A stretch of DNA of 64,000 bases, taken from assembly GCF_021531715.1 (NCBI RefSeq), contig NZ_JAFBIT010000003.1, positions 1 to 64,000 of the forward strand, read 5' to 3'. Shown piece by piece: positions 14,801-23,041 of this stretch. The translations under genes and the position numbers were made by a program. Under the pieces are notes generated by a model. That model saw only the letters and a program-made list of their open reading frames with translations. It was not told where the DNA came from and did no database searches. The stretch's first letter is position 1, and every line of letters begins with the position of its first letter. The DNA comes from Anaeromassilibacillus senegalensis. Lineage in GTDB: Bacteria > Bacillota > Clostridia > Oscillospirales > Acutalibacteraceae.

Positions 14801-16070
14801 CGTATTCCTTCAAGTATTCGTCAGAGTCGGAAGAAGAGATTAAGTCAAAGATATAGTCGCCTATAGATCGATCGTATTCAGCAGCATCCCTAAGTAGACA
14901 ATTAACCTTTGAGGGGGCGATTCTTCTAAAATCGACTTCGCCAGTTGTACTAGTCATTCCAATATAGATATTACTTGGATCTAAATATTGAATTATGTAC
15001 GGAGAATGGCTAGTGACAAGAATTTTGCAGTTGTTGACAAGCTGTTTCAGAACATCGAGATAGTTTTGGAATAGGCTAGGGTGAATAGAATTTTCAGGTT
15101 CTTCAATAGCTATCATAGATAGATTCCTGATATCAGCAATAACTGCAAATGTAAGCATCAGAAAAATACGTTTAGTTCCATCAGATAAATGCTCAAAACC
15201 GACAGGTTGAACCAGTTTGTTGTCAATTATATCTATCGAATAAATGCTATCCGTGAACATAATCGGAGCGTCTTCAGCAATGGAAAATCTGGTGTCTCTA
15301 TTTAGCTTGATTTCCTGAACGTCCAAATCAATGACCTCTGGGAAAAGCTGCTTAAATGCATTGATAAGTAATTCATACTTGCCGGGATAATCTTTCTTAA
15401 GAAAATAGATTGCGCGAGGAATACTTTGAATTCCTTGTAGTTCCAATTCCTGAAAGCCTTTAATGACAAAAGGATCCGGCTGAAACGAAGGACTAGCGTC
15501 TAAGTGTCTCTCAACAAAGAACTGTATGCCGTTAAGTTGCTTAATGATATCAAGATAGAACAGATCGTCGAGAGCGCACAATTTATTTAATACTAGAGCA
15601 TTGTCATCTATTGCGATATTCTTGCTGCAGCGTCCAGTTTCAGATGGTTTATATTGTGCGGAAGTTTCACTTCTAGATATATAAGTATTATACTTTTGAT
15701 TCTTTTCATCTGCTTTTATACGAAGTGACTCAGACTTGATTTTTGATGCAGATTGATTTGTCTTCCAACTAAAAGAAAAGTTGTATTCTACATAGTACTT
15801 TTTCTTATTAGATTCAACTGTCAGTTCAATTTCAAAAGAAAAATCTTGACCGGCATTGGATTTCAAAATAGGAATACAGTGCTTTGAAGTCATCAATATA
15901 TCTTTTGCTGGGTTAGGAGCTTGAATAAAGTCAAATCCAAAATCTATAGCATCCGATACATTGGATTTTCCATATCCATTCAGTCCTACCAATGCAGTAA
16001 TATTGCCAAAATACAGATTTATTTCCGAAATATTTCTGAAACCGCAAACCTTGATTCTGTTTATTTCCAT
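14784..16070 (-). CDS. AAA/ABC-type ATPase of a two-gene defence pair
   Basis: A 428-residue SMC/ABC-like ATPase of the AAA_15/AAA_21 type. It begins INRIKVCGFRNISEI with Walker A GLNGYGKS at 29-36, a mid-region insertion, signature LSDGTKRIFL, Walker B SMIAIEEPENSIHP and the switch histidine in ILVTSHSPY. This is the architecture of OLD-family, AbiLi and AriA ATPases, here without a fused TOPRIM domain; that function is supplied by the overlapping downstream gene. The start at 16070 has AGGGGGTAGC upstream; a longer frame to 16154 crosses the promoter. It probably senses a phage factor and releases the TOPRIM partner (inference from relatives). Confidence 0.85.
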   Translation of the reverse strand: MEINRIKVCGFRNISEINLYFGNITALVGLNGYGKSNVSDAIDFGFDFIQAPNPAKDILMTSKHCIPILKSNAGQDFSFEIELTVESNKKKYYVEYNFSFSWKTNQSASKIKSESLRIKADEKNQKYNTYISRSETSAQYKPSETGRCSKNIAIDDNALVLNKLCALDDLFYLDIIKQLNGIQFFVERHLDASPSFQPDPFVIKGFQELELQGIQSIPRAIYFLKKDYPGKYELLINAFKQLFPEVIDLDVQEIKLNRDTRFSIAEDAPIMFTDSIYSIDIIDNKLVQPVGFEHLSDGTKRIFLMLTFAVIADIRNLSMIAIEEPENSIHPSLFQNYLDVLKQLVNNCKILVTSHSPYIIQYLDPSNIYIGMTSTTGEVDFRRIAPSKVNCLLRDAAEYDRSIGDYIFDLISSSDSDEYLKEYVESSG

Positions 16071-16122
16071 GTTTGCTACCCCCTGTAATGACAGAACCCC
16101 CATCATCCATAGTTTCATTGTT

Positions 16123-16151
16123 ATATTACCACCTTTTTGTCTCAAATGCAA
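16123..16151 (-). promoter_or_regulatory. Promoter of the ATPase/TOPRIM pair
   Basis: Minus strand: TTGCAT (16151-16146), 17 bp, TAATAT (16128-16123). The leader to the ATPase start is about 45 bases. Confidence 0.65.
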
Positions 16152-16389
16152 CATATTTTTTCGCGAATCGTCATAAATCTCTCGGAATTTCCAGTGAATC
16201 GACGAATGACGTTACGAACTGTTTCGCATTGTATTTTACAACTTGTGCTGTGCGAGGTTTGTCGGAATACGGAATCTATACATACAACATATGACAGGGT
16301 ATTATGGTGAGGCTATACAAAGGGCAAATGATATATACAGAACAAATCCTCATCTCGCAACTTAACTGAACTTTTATTTTAGGAGCTTT
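16152..16389. other. Gene-free gap between the ATPase and the sigma factor
   Basis: AT-rich sequence with several short A/T tracts and no frame of note. Apart from the ATPase promoter at its left edge I see no hairpin strong enough to call a terminator for the sigma-factor gene. Confidence 0.4.
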
Positions 16390-17256
16390 CTATGTAGTGA
16401 TATTTCTAAACAAAAAGGTACTCTTCATTTTGCGAATCCCTTTCCTATAAATTTTCTCGGCGCTTTTTGCGGAAGAGAGTCCAATATTAATCGCTACCTC
16501 AAAAAATGTTTGCGGCTGAAATTTTGGACCTTTGGTACTGTGACATTCCGGGCAGAACCCAAGGTGCATACGAATTACTTCCTGCTCTTTAAAATCTAAA
16601 GAGTCATACGCTGAAAAAAGTGCCTCACGCTGTTCCTTCTGAATCAATGTTTGCAGCGGCTCAAGTCTTCCGTCACCGTAAACTTCCTCATGACTTTCTT
16701 CACTGTCCTCGTCGGCGTACTGCCGGTAAAAGTCAATAAACTGCTGGTTTCGTACCGCTCCTTGAAGGATCTGAGATGCAATATCCTCTTTGACCCCGAT
16801 TGCTTTGGAAATCTTCATCAAAGCATCAGGTTTGTTTTGCTGCTTACATGCATTGTATATCCTCATAGCTTTTCTGACTTTTTTGTATTCGCTGTCAGTT
16901 GATATAGTTAATCCAGTCCGCATAGTCCGGATATACCGGTGCACTTCGTCCCACATGATTCTTGTTTTGTAGGTTAAAAACGGTGTCCCACAGCCGGCAG
17001 AATATTTGTCCAATGCCTGAAGCAATCCGAGAATACAGACCTCCTTTATATCCTCGAAATGGCTTTGCATAGCATATTGCTGTACGATTCCCATAGCTGT
17101 TGTGTTCAGGATCGGCTCATAGTAATGCAGGAACCACTCAAAATACTTTTCATCTTTTTCAGAAAGGTACAGATCAATATACTCCTGTAAATCCTTTACC
17201 TTCGGCGGAGCCGGAGACAGCCGATACATATACAGTTCTTCTTCCCATTCTTTCAT
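16390..17256 (-). CDS. Sigma-70 family sigma factor of a mobile element
   Basis: A 288-residue sigma-factor-like protein. Region 2 is visible at about residues 50-115 (HFEDIKEVCILGLLQALDKYSA, then TPFLTYKTRIMWDEVHRYIR). Region 4 lies near the C-terminus (SLDFKEQEVIRMHLGFC, then SAKSAEKIYRKGIRKMKS). Between the two helices of region 4 sits an unusual insert with a CPECH motif, where a second zinc-ligand pair is not evident. Proteins of this type are encoded in clostridial integrative elements and probably drive element genes. The start at 17256 follows GGGAGATGATG; MYRLSP nine codons later is possible. It lies 27 bases after the truncated zinc-ribbon gene. Confidence 0.7.
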   Translation of the reverse strand: MKEWEEELYMYRLSPAPPKVKDLQEYIDLYLSEKDEKYFEWFLHYYEPILNTTAMGIVQQYAMQSHFEDIKEVCILGLLQALDKYSAGCGTPFLTYKTRIMWDEVHRYIRTMRTGLTISTDSEYKKVRKAMRIYNACKQQNKPDALMKISKAIGVKEDIASQILQGAVRNQQFIDFYRQYADEDSEESHEEVYGDGRLEPLQTLIQKEQREALFSAYDSLDFKEQEVIRMHLGFCPECHSTKGPKFQPQTFFEVAINIGLSSAKSAEKIYRKGIRKMKSTFLFRNITT

Positions 17257-17282
17257 AACATCATCTCCCAGTCAGTTAAATA

Positions 17283-17717
17283 TCATTGCATTCGTTCTTT
17301 TACCTGTGCATACAGCACGTTCTTTTCCATATCCCTTTTGAATTCTGCCAGTGTATATCCGTCCTGCTTTAAGGCTTCAAGTTTCAATCTGGATGCGATT
17401 TGTTTTGCTTGTTCCGCAAACTCTTTGGATATCTTCTTTTGTGAGAGTTCTGCACGGATACACGCACAGCGACGGTTGTAAATATCGATCACAGGATTAT
17501 CTTCCGCCAGCTCGCGCCGCCCGCTGACTGCTCCGCACTGCCTGCAGCTAAGCCTCTTTCCGTTGTAGTAGTAAGGGGACATTCCGTCACAGTATTTCTG
17601 CCTCCTAGCAGAGGTCATCAGAAAATACTTCCCACAAATCTCACATCGCTTGGGGTAATGCCCATAGCGCAGCCCTTCAAAGAAATCGGTAAGGATGAAC
17701 CCACGGTAGTTGTCGAA
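17283..17717 (-). pseudogene. Truncated zinc-ribbon protein (DUF6076-like), 5' end lost
   Basis: The readable frame carries a C-x2-C motif CEICGKYF, then QKYCDGMSPYYYNGKRLSC-x2-C, then a helical tail to KERMQ, resembling the zinc-finger half of DUF6076-like proteins common in clostridial elements. The homology continues upstream of the first ATG (17618) to about 17717, where it breaks off with no start codon. The gene therefore lost its N-terminal part at the island edge. An internal start at 17618 could give 111 residues but would omit the first zinc pair. Probably non-functional. Confidence 0.55.
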
Positions 17718-17957
17718 ATGCAGTCTTCGTGCTGTCCGAAAAGTCTTTCCCCGTCCACGATTTCGGAGTCCTACGTCTCTGCAGTATCAAATCATGAAGG
17801 ACAAAGAGCGGCTTGCAGATCTGCAGGAAAAGATTCTGGCAGAGCAAGTCCGTTACGAACCGGCCCGGGAAGTTGCCCTCACCCTGCGAGAAATCGGTGA
17901 AATGGGACAACGCACTTTGACCGGCAAGATGGCTGTCAGCAAGGATGATTACCAAAT
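17718..17957. other. Scrambled junction at the right edge of the island
   Basis: The stretch between the two truncated genes contains a plus-strand frame of about 60 codons (from about 17790, MKDKERLADLQEKI... to DDYQIS) that looks protein-like and charged but has no ribosome site and runs into the AraC remnant out of frame. I cannot identify it. It is probably debris from a deletion or insertion. Confidence 0.4.
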
Positions 17958-18188
17958 CTCTGTCTGCTGTTTCGGCAGACGACCGGCACCACGATCAATC
18001 ATTATCTGACGACGGTCCGCATGGAAAAGGCGAAAGAGCTGTTGATGGATCTGTCCAATAAGCTGTATGATGTGAGCTACGCGGTGGGATATATGAACCC
18101 CAGCTATTTCTCTCGGCAGTTCAAAAAATATACGGGCCTTTTTCCTTCGGAATACCGGGAAAAAATCATGGCGGAGAAGGGGCGCTGA
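17958..18188 (+). pseudogene. AraC-family regulator, C-terminal remnant
   Basis: 76 codons that read as the DNA-binding end of an AraC protein: LCLLFRQTTGTTINHYLTTV, then MEKAKELL, then DVSYAVGYMNPSYFSRQFKK and TGLFPSEYR, the classic second helix-turn-helix signature. An in-frame TGA lies at 17946 and there is no start codon, so the N-terminal sensor and first helix are gone. GC content returns to the core level here. It sits directly before the sugar module and probably once regulated it; the island boundary cuts through it. Confidence 0.8.
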
Positions 18189-18237
18189 GCGGGACCTCGG
18201 CGCCTATACCATGAAGTCGAACGATTCACACACATAG

Positions 18238-18275
18238 AAAAAGCCCGCCGTGCATTTCTGCGCGGCGGGTTTTTG
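18238..18275. terminator. Bidirectional terminator
   Basis: Stem GCCCGCCG...CGGCGGGT with A5 on the left and T5 on the right. It ends the oxidoreductase operon (minus strand) and the former AraC gene. Confidence 0.8.
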
Positions 18276-18293
18276 CAGGCGAAAAATATGGGA

Positions 18294-19523
18294 TCAGGTA
18301 TCCAGAGCGGTTTCCGCAACGGCGCCGAAGTAGCCGGGCGCCAGCGGAGCGGGACGCTCCGGACGGGACTGCAGGGTGTAAACCTTGTTGTCCTTGCAGG
18401 ACTTCTCGATGCAGTCCAGAATCTCAACGGTGTGGAGCGCCAGTTCTGCGCTGCTGCGGTGCGGACGGCCGCGACGGATGGCATACGCCATATCGACGAC
18501 GGCGAGGCCGCGCCAGCTGTTGTGGCACGGTTCACGCTTGCCACTCAGCGGCGGAATCTTCGGGTCGGTATCGCTGAAGCCGTGGGTAAACGGCACGCGG
18601 AAGACCTCGTTCTTGCCGTCCACAGCGTTGCCCACGCGCGTGATGTAAACCTGGTTGTCCCAGCCGCCGAAGTAGTTCGGGTCGGGCATGGTGAGGATGC
18701 CGTGTGTGCCCAGAATCTCCATACGCGGTGTCTCCGGGAAGAAGCCCTCAGAGCAGAGGGTCAGGCTGCCGTAAACGCCGTTTTCAAATTCCAAAGCGCC
18801 AAGCAGGAGGGAATCGCCGCGGCGGATACCTTCCACCTCGGTCTTGACCGGCTGCTTGTAGTCGGGATGCCTCGGGTTCTCGTAGACATTATCCTCATAG
18901 AAACGGGTGTAGCCGGAAACGCGGTTGACCGGGCCGAGCATATTGATGAGGATGTTCAGGTAGTAGCCGGCCATATCGTAGGTGATGGTGGTGCCGGCGG
19001 AGCCTGCCATGGGGTCGGCGGGATAATCCGGCGCGCAGTGGGCGTTGTAGCCGCGGTAGCACATGGCGTGGGCGACGAGCGGCTTGCCGATCGCGCCGTC
19101 ATCCAGCAGCTTTCTTGCGGTCTGGAACGCGGAGCCCATGTAGCAGTCCGGCGCGCAGCCGAAGCGGAGACCCTTGGCCTTTGCCAGATCATAGTTTGCC
19201 TTGGCGCCCGGATAATTGTGACCCATCGCTTTTTCGGAGTAGGCGTTTTTACCGGCCTCGAGGATCTGGCGGGTGACGGCCTCGTGGTTCCAGAGCTGAG
19301 TGGTGTTGATGACGATCTCGATCTCCGGGTCGTTCAGGATCTCTTCGTTGGTCATCTGGCGGATGCCGAACAGCTCTGCGCGCGCCTTGCTGCGCTCCGG
19401 AATGATATCGGAGCAGCCCACGACGTCGATGATGTTGAAGCCGCCGTTGCACAGGGTGTTCAGGTACGTGTAGCTGATGTTGCCGCTGCCGATCAGCGCG
19501 ACTTTTACGGGCTTGATAGACAT
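18294..19523 (-). CDS. Gfo/Idh/MocA family oxidoreductase
   Basis: A 409-residue NAD(P)-dependent sugar or inositol dehydrogenase-like enzyme. The N-terminal Rossmann fold opens VKVALIGSGNISYTYL with the G-x-G-x2 motif at about 11-16. The family motif E-K-A near residue 97 (AYSEKAMGHNY) supplies the conserved lysine. The C-terminal half is the open-sheet substrate domain, with TEVEGIRRGDSLLLGALEFENG. It is second in an operon with a TIM-barrel isomerase, which together suggest oxidation/epimerisation of a polyol or sugar. The substrate is not predictable. A promoter and a palindrome lie ahead of the operon. Confidence 0.88.
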   Translation of the reverse strand: MSIKPVKVALIGSGNISYTYLNTLCNGGFNIIDVVGCSDIIPERSKARAELFGIRQMTNEEILNDPEIEIVINTTQLWNHEAVTRQILEAGKNAYSEKAMGHNYPGAKANYDLAKAKGLRFGCAPDCYMGSAFQTARKLLDDGAIGKPLVAHAMCYRGYNAHCAPDYPADPMAGSAGTTITYDMAGYYLNILINMLGPVNRVSGYTRFYEDNVYENPRHPDYKQPVKTEVEGIRRGDSLLLGALEFENGVYGSLTLCSEGFFPETPRMEILGTHGILTMPDPNYFGGWDNQVYITRVGNAVDGKNEVFRVPFTHGFSDTDPKIPPLSGKREPCHNSWRGLAVVDMAYAIRRGRPHRSSAELALHTVEILDCIEKSCKDNKVYTLQSRPERPAPLAPGYFGAVAETALDT

Positions 19524-19565
19524 AGATGTTTTCCTCCCAAAATGAATATACTGTCTGATATTCGC

Positions 19566-20357
19566 TTATCGGATATCGAGCACATTGCGCATGTAGTCGA
19601 TGCTGAGCTTAATGCTCTCAAAGATCGGGCGTTTGGTCTGATCCTGCTCGATGTTGTACCACACGCAGCCGGCCTCGCGGCAGGCGGCGGTGATTTCCTT
19701 CCAGTTCAGGTTGCCCTGTCCCACTTCCATGAAGACGCGGGGCACATCGCCCAGACCGGTGACTTCCGAGGTGCAGTCGACGCCCATATCCTTGTAGTGA
19801 ACGATCGGGATGCGGCCCTTCAGGCGGCGGATCCATTCTGCCGGATCACAGCCCGCGGCGGAGGCCCAGAAGACGTCCAGCTCAAAGCAAACGAGCTCGG
19901 GGTCGGTGTTTTCAATCAGGATCTGCAGGCCGGTTTTGCCGTTTTCCTCAGGGAAATTGCGGAATTCCTGGCTGTGATTGTGGTACTGCAGACGGATGCC
20001 GGAGCCGCGGAAGGGCTCGACCATCTTGTTGATCCGCTCGGCGTAGGCATAGAAGCCTTCTGCGCGGCGCATCATGATGCCGGGAATGGCGGGGATGCCG
20101 AGCGTCGTGACGCCGTATTTTTTAGCCGTGGCAATGGCCTCTTCGGGCTTGCTGATGTCGCAGTAGACACTGCAAGGGCGCAGGCCGTACTTCTGCATCA
20201 TGGCGAGATCTTCGTCAGCGCTCAGACCGGCGCTGCTGCCAAGGCCGCTTTCGACGCCGTCAAAGCCGAGCTCCTGCAGCTTTTTATAGGTGTTTTCCAC
20301 CTGTTCTGCGGTGAAGAGCTGGTGTCTCAGGGTCCAGGGTACGATACCAATGGGCAT
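19566..20357 (-). CDS. Sugar phosphate isomerase/epimerase (AP endonuclease 2-like TIM barrel)
   Basis: A 263-residue TIM-barrel protein of the xylose-isomerase-like superfamily (IolE/IolI type). Metal ligands are visible as E in GFDGVESGLG, H and N in LQYHNHSQEF, E in CFELDVFWAS, H in PIVHYKDMG and E in VFMEVGQGN. The start at 20357 has a perfect AGGAGG 8 bases upstream. It precedes the oxidoreductase by about 40 bases. It probably isomerises or dehydrates the product of that enzyme in a polyol pathway (inference from pairing). Confidence 0.88.
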   Translation of the reverse strand: MPIGIVPWTLRHQLFTAEQVENTYKKLQELGFDGVESGLGSSAGLSADEDLAMMQKYGLRPCSVYCDISKPEEAIATAKKYGVTTLGIPAIPGIMMRRAEGFYAYAERINKMVEPFRGSGIRLQYHNHSQEFRNFPEENGKTGLQILIENTDPELVCFELDVFWASAAGCDPAEWIRRLKGRIPIVHYKDMGVDCTSEVTGLGDVPRVFMEVGQGNLNWKEITAACREAGCVWYNIEQDQTKRPIFESIKLSIDYMRNVLDIR

Positions 20358-20400
20358 GTTGGATTCCTCCTTGTTTTGACTTTTCAATTCTGTATGTAAC

Positions 20401-20414
20401 CGGTTCCCGAACCG
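20401..20414. promoter_or_regulatory. Palindromic operator candidate
   Basis: A perfect 14-bp palindrome (CGGTTC-CC-GAACCG) in the leader of the isomerase-oxidoreductase operon, downstream of its promoter. This is a roadblock position for a LacI- or AraC-type regulator. The regulator is not known. Confidence 0.45.
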
Positions 20415-20473
20415 ATCGCAGGGAAACCGGGCCTCCCGCACAGCGGCGCTTCTCCACACGCTGTGCTGCTTTG

Positions 20474-20502
20474 ATTATAGCGTTTCGTTCCAGTAAAGTC
20501 AA
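20474..20502 (-). promoter_or_regulatory. Promoter of the isomerase-oxidoreductase operon
   Basis: Minus strand: TTGACT (20502-20497), 17 bp, TATAAT (20479-20474). Near-consensus. Confidence 0.75.
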
Positions 20503-20556
20503 CTAAAAGAATCAAAGATATGCGAAAAAACTGTGCGTTTATTTTGAACTTGGGGC

Positions 20557-20585
20557 TTGTGTCCGAAGAGTGGCTGTGCTATACT
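20557..20585 (+). promoter_or_regulatory. Promoter of the divergent isomerase gene
   Basis: TTGTGT (20557-20562), 17 bp, TATACT (20580-20585), about 80 bases before the start at 20664. The roughly 305-base gap 20358-20663 holds this promoter, the opposing one and the palindrome, and nothing else I can see. Confidence 0.6.
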
Positions 20586-20663
20586 TGGCTTGAGATTTTG
20601 GGGGGCTGTCTGCAAAGACGCAGACAGAAATTTTTGAAAAGTGACACAGAAAGGATGAACAGA

Positions 20664-21500
20664 ATGTTCCAATCGCTGAATCTCGGTCTCGCCAATGTGG
20701 CGGAGAAGAATTTCGAAAAGAAGCTGCTGCTGGCGAAGAAATATGGCTTCAGCTATATAGAAGCCGGCGCGCAGGAGGTCATGGAAAACGGTGTGGAAAA
20801 CGTCAGGGCGCTGCTGCAAAAGCACGGTATGCAGATTTCCAGCGCGAACCTGCCCTTCCATCCCACGCAGCTGGATGACGACGCGTTTGCGTCTGCCATG
20901 GAAGCGCTTCCCGCGCAGGCTGCGGCGCTCAGCGCCGTGGGCTGCACCCGCTGCATCATCTGGATCTTCCCGGCAAGCGATACGCTGACCAAGGAAGAAA
21001 ACTACGCCTTTCATGTGAAGCGGCTGTCCGCTGCGGCTGCCGTCCTGAAGGAATACGGCATGCGGCTGGGTCTGGAATTTATCGGCCCGTATACCGGCAG
21101 AAAGGGCAAGAAGTATGTGTTCCTCTATACGGCGGAGGAAATGCTGAAGCTGGCTAAAGACTGCGGCGACAACGTCGGCCTGCTGTTCGATGCGTATCAC
21201 TGGTACACCGGCGCCCACAACAAGGACGTCTTCGACCATATTCCGGATCAAAGCTGCATCGTCAGCGTCCATGTCAACGACGCCCCGGTGGGCGATCCGC
21301 TGGAGCTGCCGGATTCTCCCCGCGCGCTGCCCGGCGAGACCGGCATGATCGACATCGCCTGCGTCATCAACGGCCTGCGCAAGCTGGGCTATACCGGCCC
21401 GGTGATTGCTGAGCCCTTCAGCCCGAAGCTGGCCGCTATGGAGACCGACGACGAGAAGGTTGCCTGCATCAAAGCCTGCATGGATAAGATCATGGCGTAA
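20664..21500 (+). CDS. Sugar phosphate isomerase/epimerase (TIM barrel)
   Basis: A 278-residue second xylose-isomerase-like TIM barrel, divergent from the first. Probable metal ligands: E in SYIEAGAQE, E in GLEFIGPY, D in LLFDAYHWY with its H, H in SVHVNDAP, and E in VIAEPFSP. The start at 20664 is chosen because AAAGGA lies about 8 bases upstream; the ATG at 20655 overlaps that site. It is monocistronic with its own promoter and terminator. Together with the divergent operon it forms a small sugar/polyol catabolic module. The substrate is unknown. Confidence 0.85.
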   Translation: MFQSLNLGLANVAEKNFEKKLLLAKKYGFSYIEAGAQEVMENGVENVRALLQKHGMQISSANLPFHPTQLDDDAFASAMEALPAQAAALSAVGCTRCIIWIFPASDTLTKEENYAFHVKRLSAAAAVLKEYGMRLGLEFIGPYTGRKGKKYVFLYTAEEMLKLAKDCGDNVGLLFDAYHWYTGAHNKDVFDHIPDQSCIVSVHVNDAPVGDPLELPDSPRALPGETGMIDIACVINGLRKLGYTGPVIAEPFSPKLAAMETDDEKVACIKACMDKIMA

Positions 21501-21522
21501 GATTTGAAAGCACACAGACAAG

Positions 21523-21556
21523 AATGGACCGCCTCCACACGGAGACGGTCCATTTG
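21523..21556. terminator. Bidirectional terminator
   Basis: A long stem ATGGACCG-C-CTCC / GGAG-A-CGGTCCAT with a 4-base loop. It lies between the convergent isomerase and DUF1015 genes. Confidence 0.75.
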
Positions 21557-21602
21557 TATGTCCTTATAGGGTTGCGCTGCCAGAAAGCGTCCGATGTCCA
21601 AA

Positions 21603-22904
21603 TCAATCTTCGATGGGCGCTTCGAGGTTGTTCATGACGAGACCGGTGATGAGCTTCGGGTAGAAGTAGGTCGATTTCTGCGGCATCTTCTCGCCCGCGG
21701 CGGCGACCGCGCCGATTTCCTCCACGCGCGTGGGGTTCAGGATGAACGCGCACTGGCTCTGCTCCTGCGCGACGCTTTCGAGCGCCTCGTCGAGCGAGCG
21801 CGTGTAGGTGAGGTTTTTCTGGTTCGCCATGTTTTCCTTGTCGATGCCGAGGATGCGCTCCAGCACGAGCGTGTGCAGCACGCTGACGTCCAGTCCGCGC
21901 GAGGCTTCGCTCTTTTCGGGCAGCAGCTCTGCCATAACGGAAAGATCGCGGAGCGAGAGAAGCGCGTAAGCCATCGCGCTGTCCTGTTTGTAAGCGAAAA
22001 CAAAGGATTTTTTGCCCGCGTCGTAGTCGGCCTTGAGGCGCGGCTCGATTTCCTCCGCGCCGGAAAGCGGCGCGATATCAAAGTATGTCTCGCTGCCGGA
22101 AAGCACCTTTTCCGCCGAAAAATCCGGGAGATCGCGCACAAGGCGGTGCGTCGGGAATACGACAAGGCCCGGATGCGCCATATCGACGAGCATCATCATG
22201 ACGAACTCGCTGCCCGGCGCCCAGACGGCGTTCTCGCGGCAGTAGTTGCGGTAGTTGATCGCCGTCTCGTAGCGGTGGTGGCCGTCGGCGATATAGAGCT
22301 TGCGCGCGGCGAAATCCGCACGGAACGCTTCGAGCGCCAGCTTGTCGTTGACAATCCAAAGGCGGTGTGTCACGAGGCCGTCAAAGAATTCATAGCGCGG
22401 CGTGCCGGCGGAAAGCCGGTCGATGCGGCGCTGGGTCTCGCCGGTTTCATCCTGATACAGGGAATAGATCTGGCTGAAATTGCAGTTTGTCGCCTTCATC
22501 AGCTCAAAGCGGTCGCGCTTCGCCTTGGAGAGCGTCTCCTCGTGGGGGAGCACCACGCCCGCGGCAAAATCCTCCACGCGCACAAGGCACACGATGCCCT
22601 TGAGGGAGCGGCGCTCGCCGTGGTCGACACCGGTCAGGAATTCCTCCTCGTAGATGTAAATGCCCGCGTCGTCGTCGCATTTCAGCGTGCCGTCTGCGAG
22701 CCACGCACGCAGCGTCTCGCCCGCGCCGGTATAGGGATCGTCGCCCCTCGGCAGTTCGAGACGGATCACATTGTGTTCGTTTTTCGCGAGGTATGCGGCG
22801 CGCTCGGCGTCGCTGATGATGTCGTAGGGCGGGCAGGTCAGTTCCGCCGGGGCGCCTGCCGCGTCCGTGTATCGCATGGCGTGAAAGGCCTTGATGTCAG
22901 CCAT
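21603..22904 (-). CDS. DUF1015 family protein
   Basis: A 433-residue cytosolic protein of the DUF1015 family: CPPYDIISDAER near the N-terminus, NVIRLELPRGDDPY, and the strongly conserved YIADGHHRYETAINY followed by MMMLVDM. The family is widespread in anaerobes and often near serine or NAD metabolism genes, but has no firmly established reaction. The GHHRYE motif may bind metal or phosphate. The start at 22904 has GGAAGGA about 9 bases upstream. It has its own promoter and appears monocistronic here. Confidence 0.85.
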   Translation of the reverse strand: MADIKAFHAMRYTDAAGAPAELTCPPYDIISDAERAAYLAKNEHNVIRLELPRGDDPYTGAGETLRAWLADGTLKCDDDAGIYIYEEEFLTGVDHGERRSLKGIVCLVRVEDFAAGVVLPHEETLSKAKRDRFELMKATNCNFSQIYSLYQDETGETQRRIDRLSAGTPRYEFFDGLVTHRLWIVNDKLALEAFRADFAARKLYIADGHHRYETAINYRNYCRENAVWAPGSEFVMMMLVDMAHPGLVVFPTHRLVRDLPDFSAEKVLSGSETYFDIAPLSGAEEIEPRLKADYDAGKKSFVFAYKQDSAMAYALLSLRDLSVMAELLPEKSEASRGLDVSVLHTLVLERILGIDKENMANQKNLTYTRSLDEALESVAQEQSQCAFILNPTRVEEIGAVAAAGEKMPQKSTYFYPKLITGLVMNNLEAPIED

Positions 22905-22932
22905 TAAGATCATTCCTTCCGGATTTTTTTCC

Positions 22933-22962
22933 ATTGTAGCGCAGGTGCTCGCCCTGTGTCAA
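22933..22962 (-). promoter_or_regulatory. Promoter of the DUF1015 gene
   Basis: Minus strand: TTGACA (22962-22957), 18 bp, TACAAT (22938-22933). Confidence 0.7.
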
Positions 22963-22995
22963 GATAAAATGCGCGCAGTGCGGGCGGGAGCAGCA

Positions 22996-23035
22996 TAAAA
23001 ACAGCGGGGATGCTTACAGATGAGCATCCCCGCGT
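22996..23035 (-). terminator. Terminator of the zinc-ribbon gene
   Basis: A 10-bp stem CGGGGATGCT / AGCATCCCCG followed on the minus strand by CTGTTTTT. Confidence 0.8.
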
Positions 23036-23041
23036 TTGCGG

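Larger units (their letters stand above)
5260..17957. mobile_element. Defence island with mobile-element remnants
   Basis: Base composition drops from GC-rich to visibly AT-rich immediately after tRNA-Gln and returns to GC-rich at about 17960. The left end carries a TnpV-type operon. The right end carries an element-type sigma factor and a truncated zinc-ribbon protein, both common in integrative elements of Clostridia. Between them lie a type I restriction-modification operon and an ATPase/TOPRIM pair. No integrase, relaxase or intact transposase is present, and no repeat of a tRNA 3' end was found at the right edge. It is therefore a decayed or composite island rather than an intact element. 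The limits are approximate. Confidence 0.6.

Noticed and set aside
18273-20399. 708-codon plus-strand frame
   Set aside because: Runs antisense through the oxidoreductase and isomerase genes, with no ribosome site and no recognisable motif.
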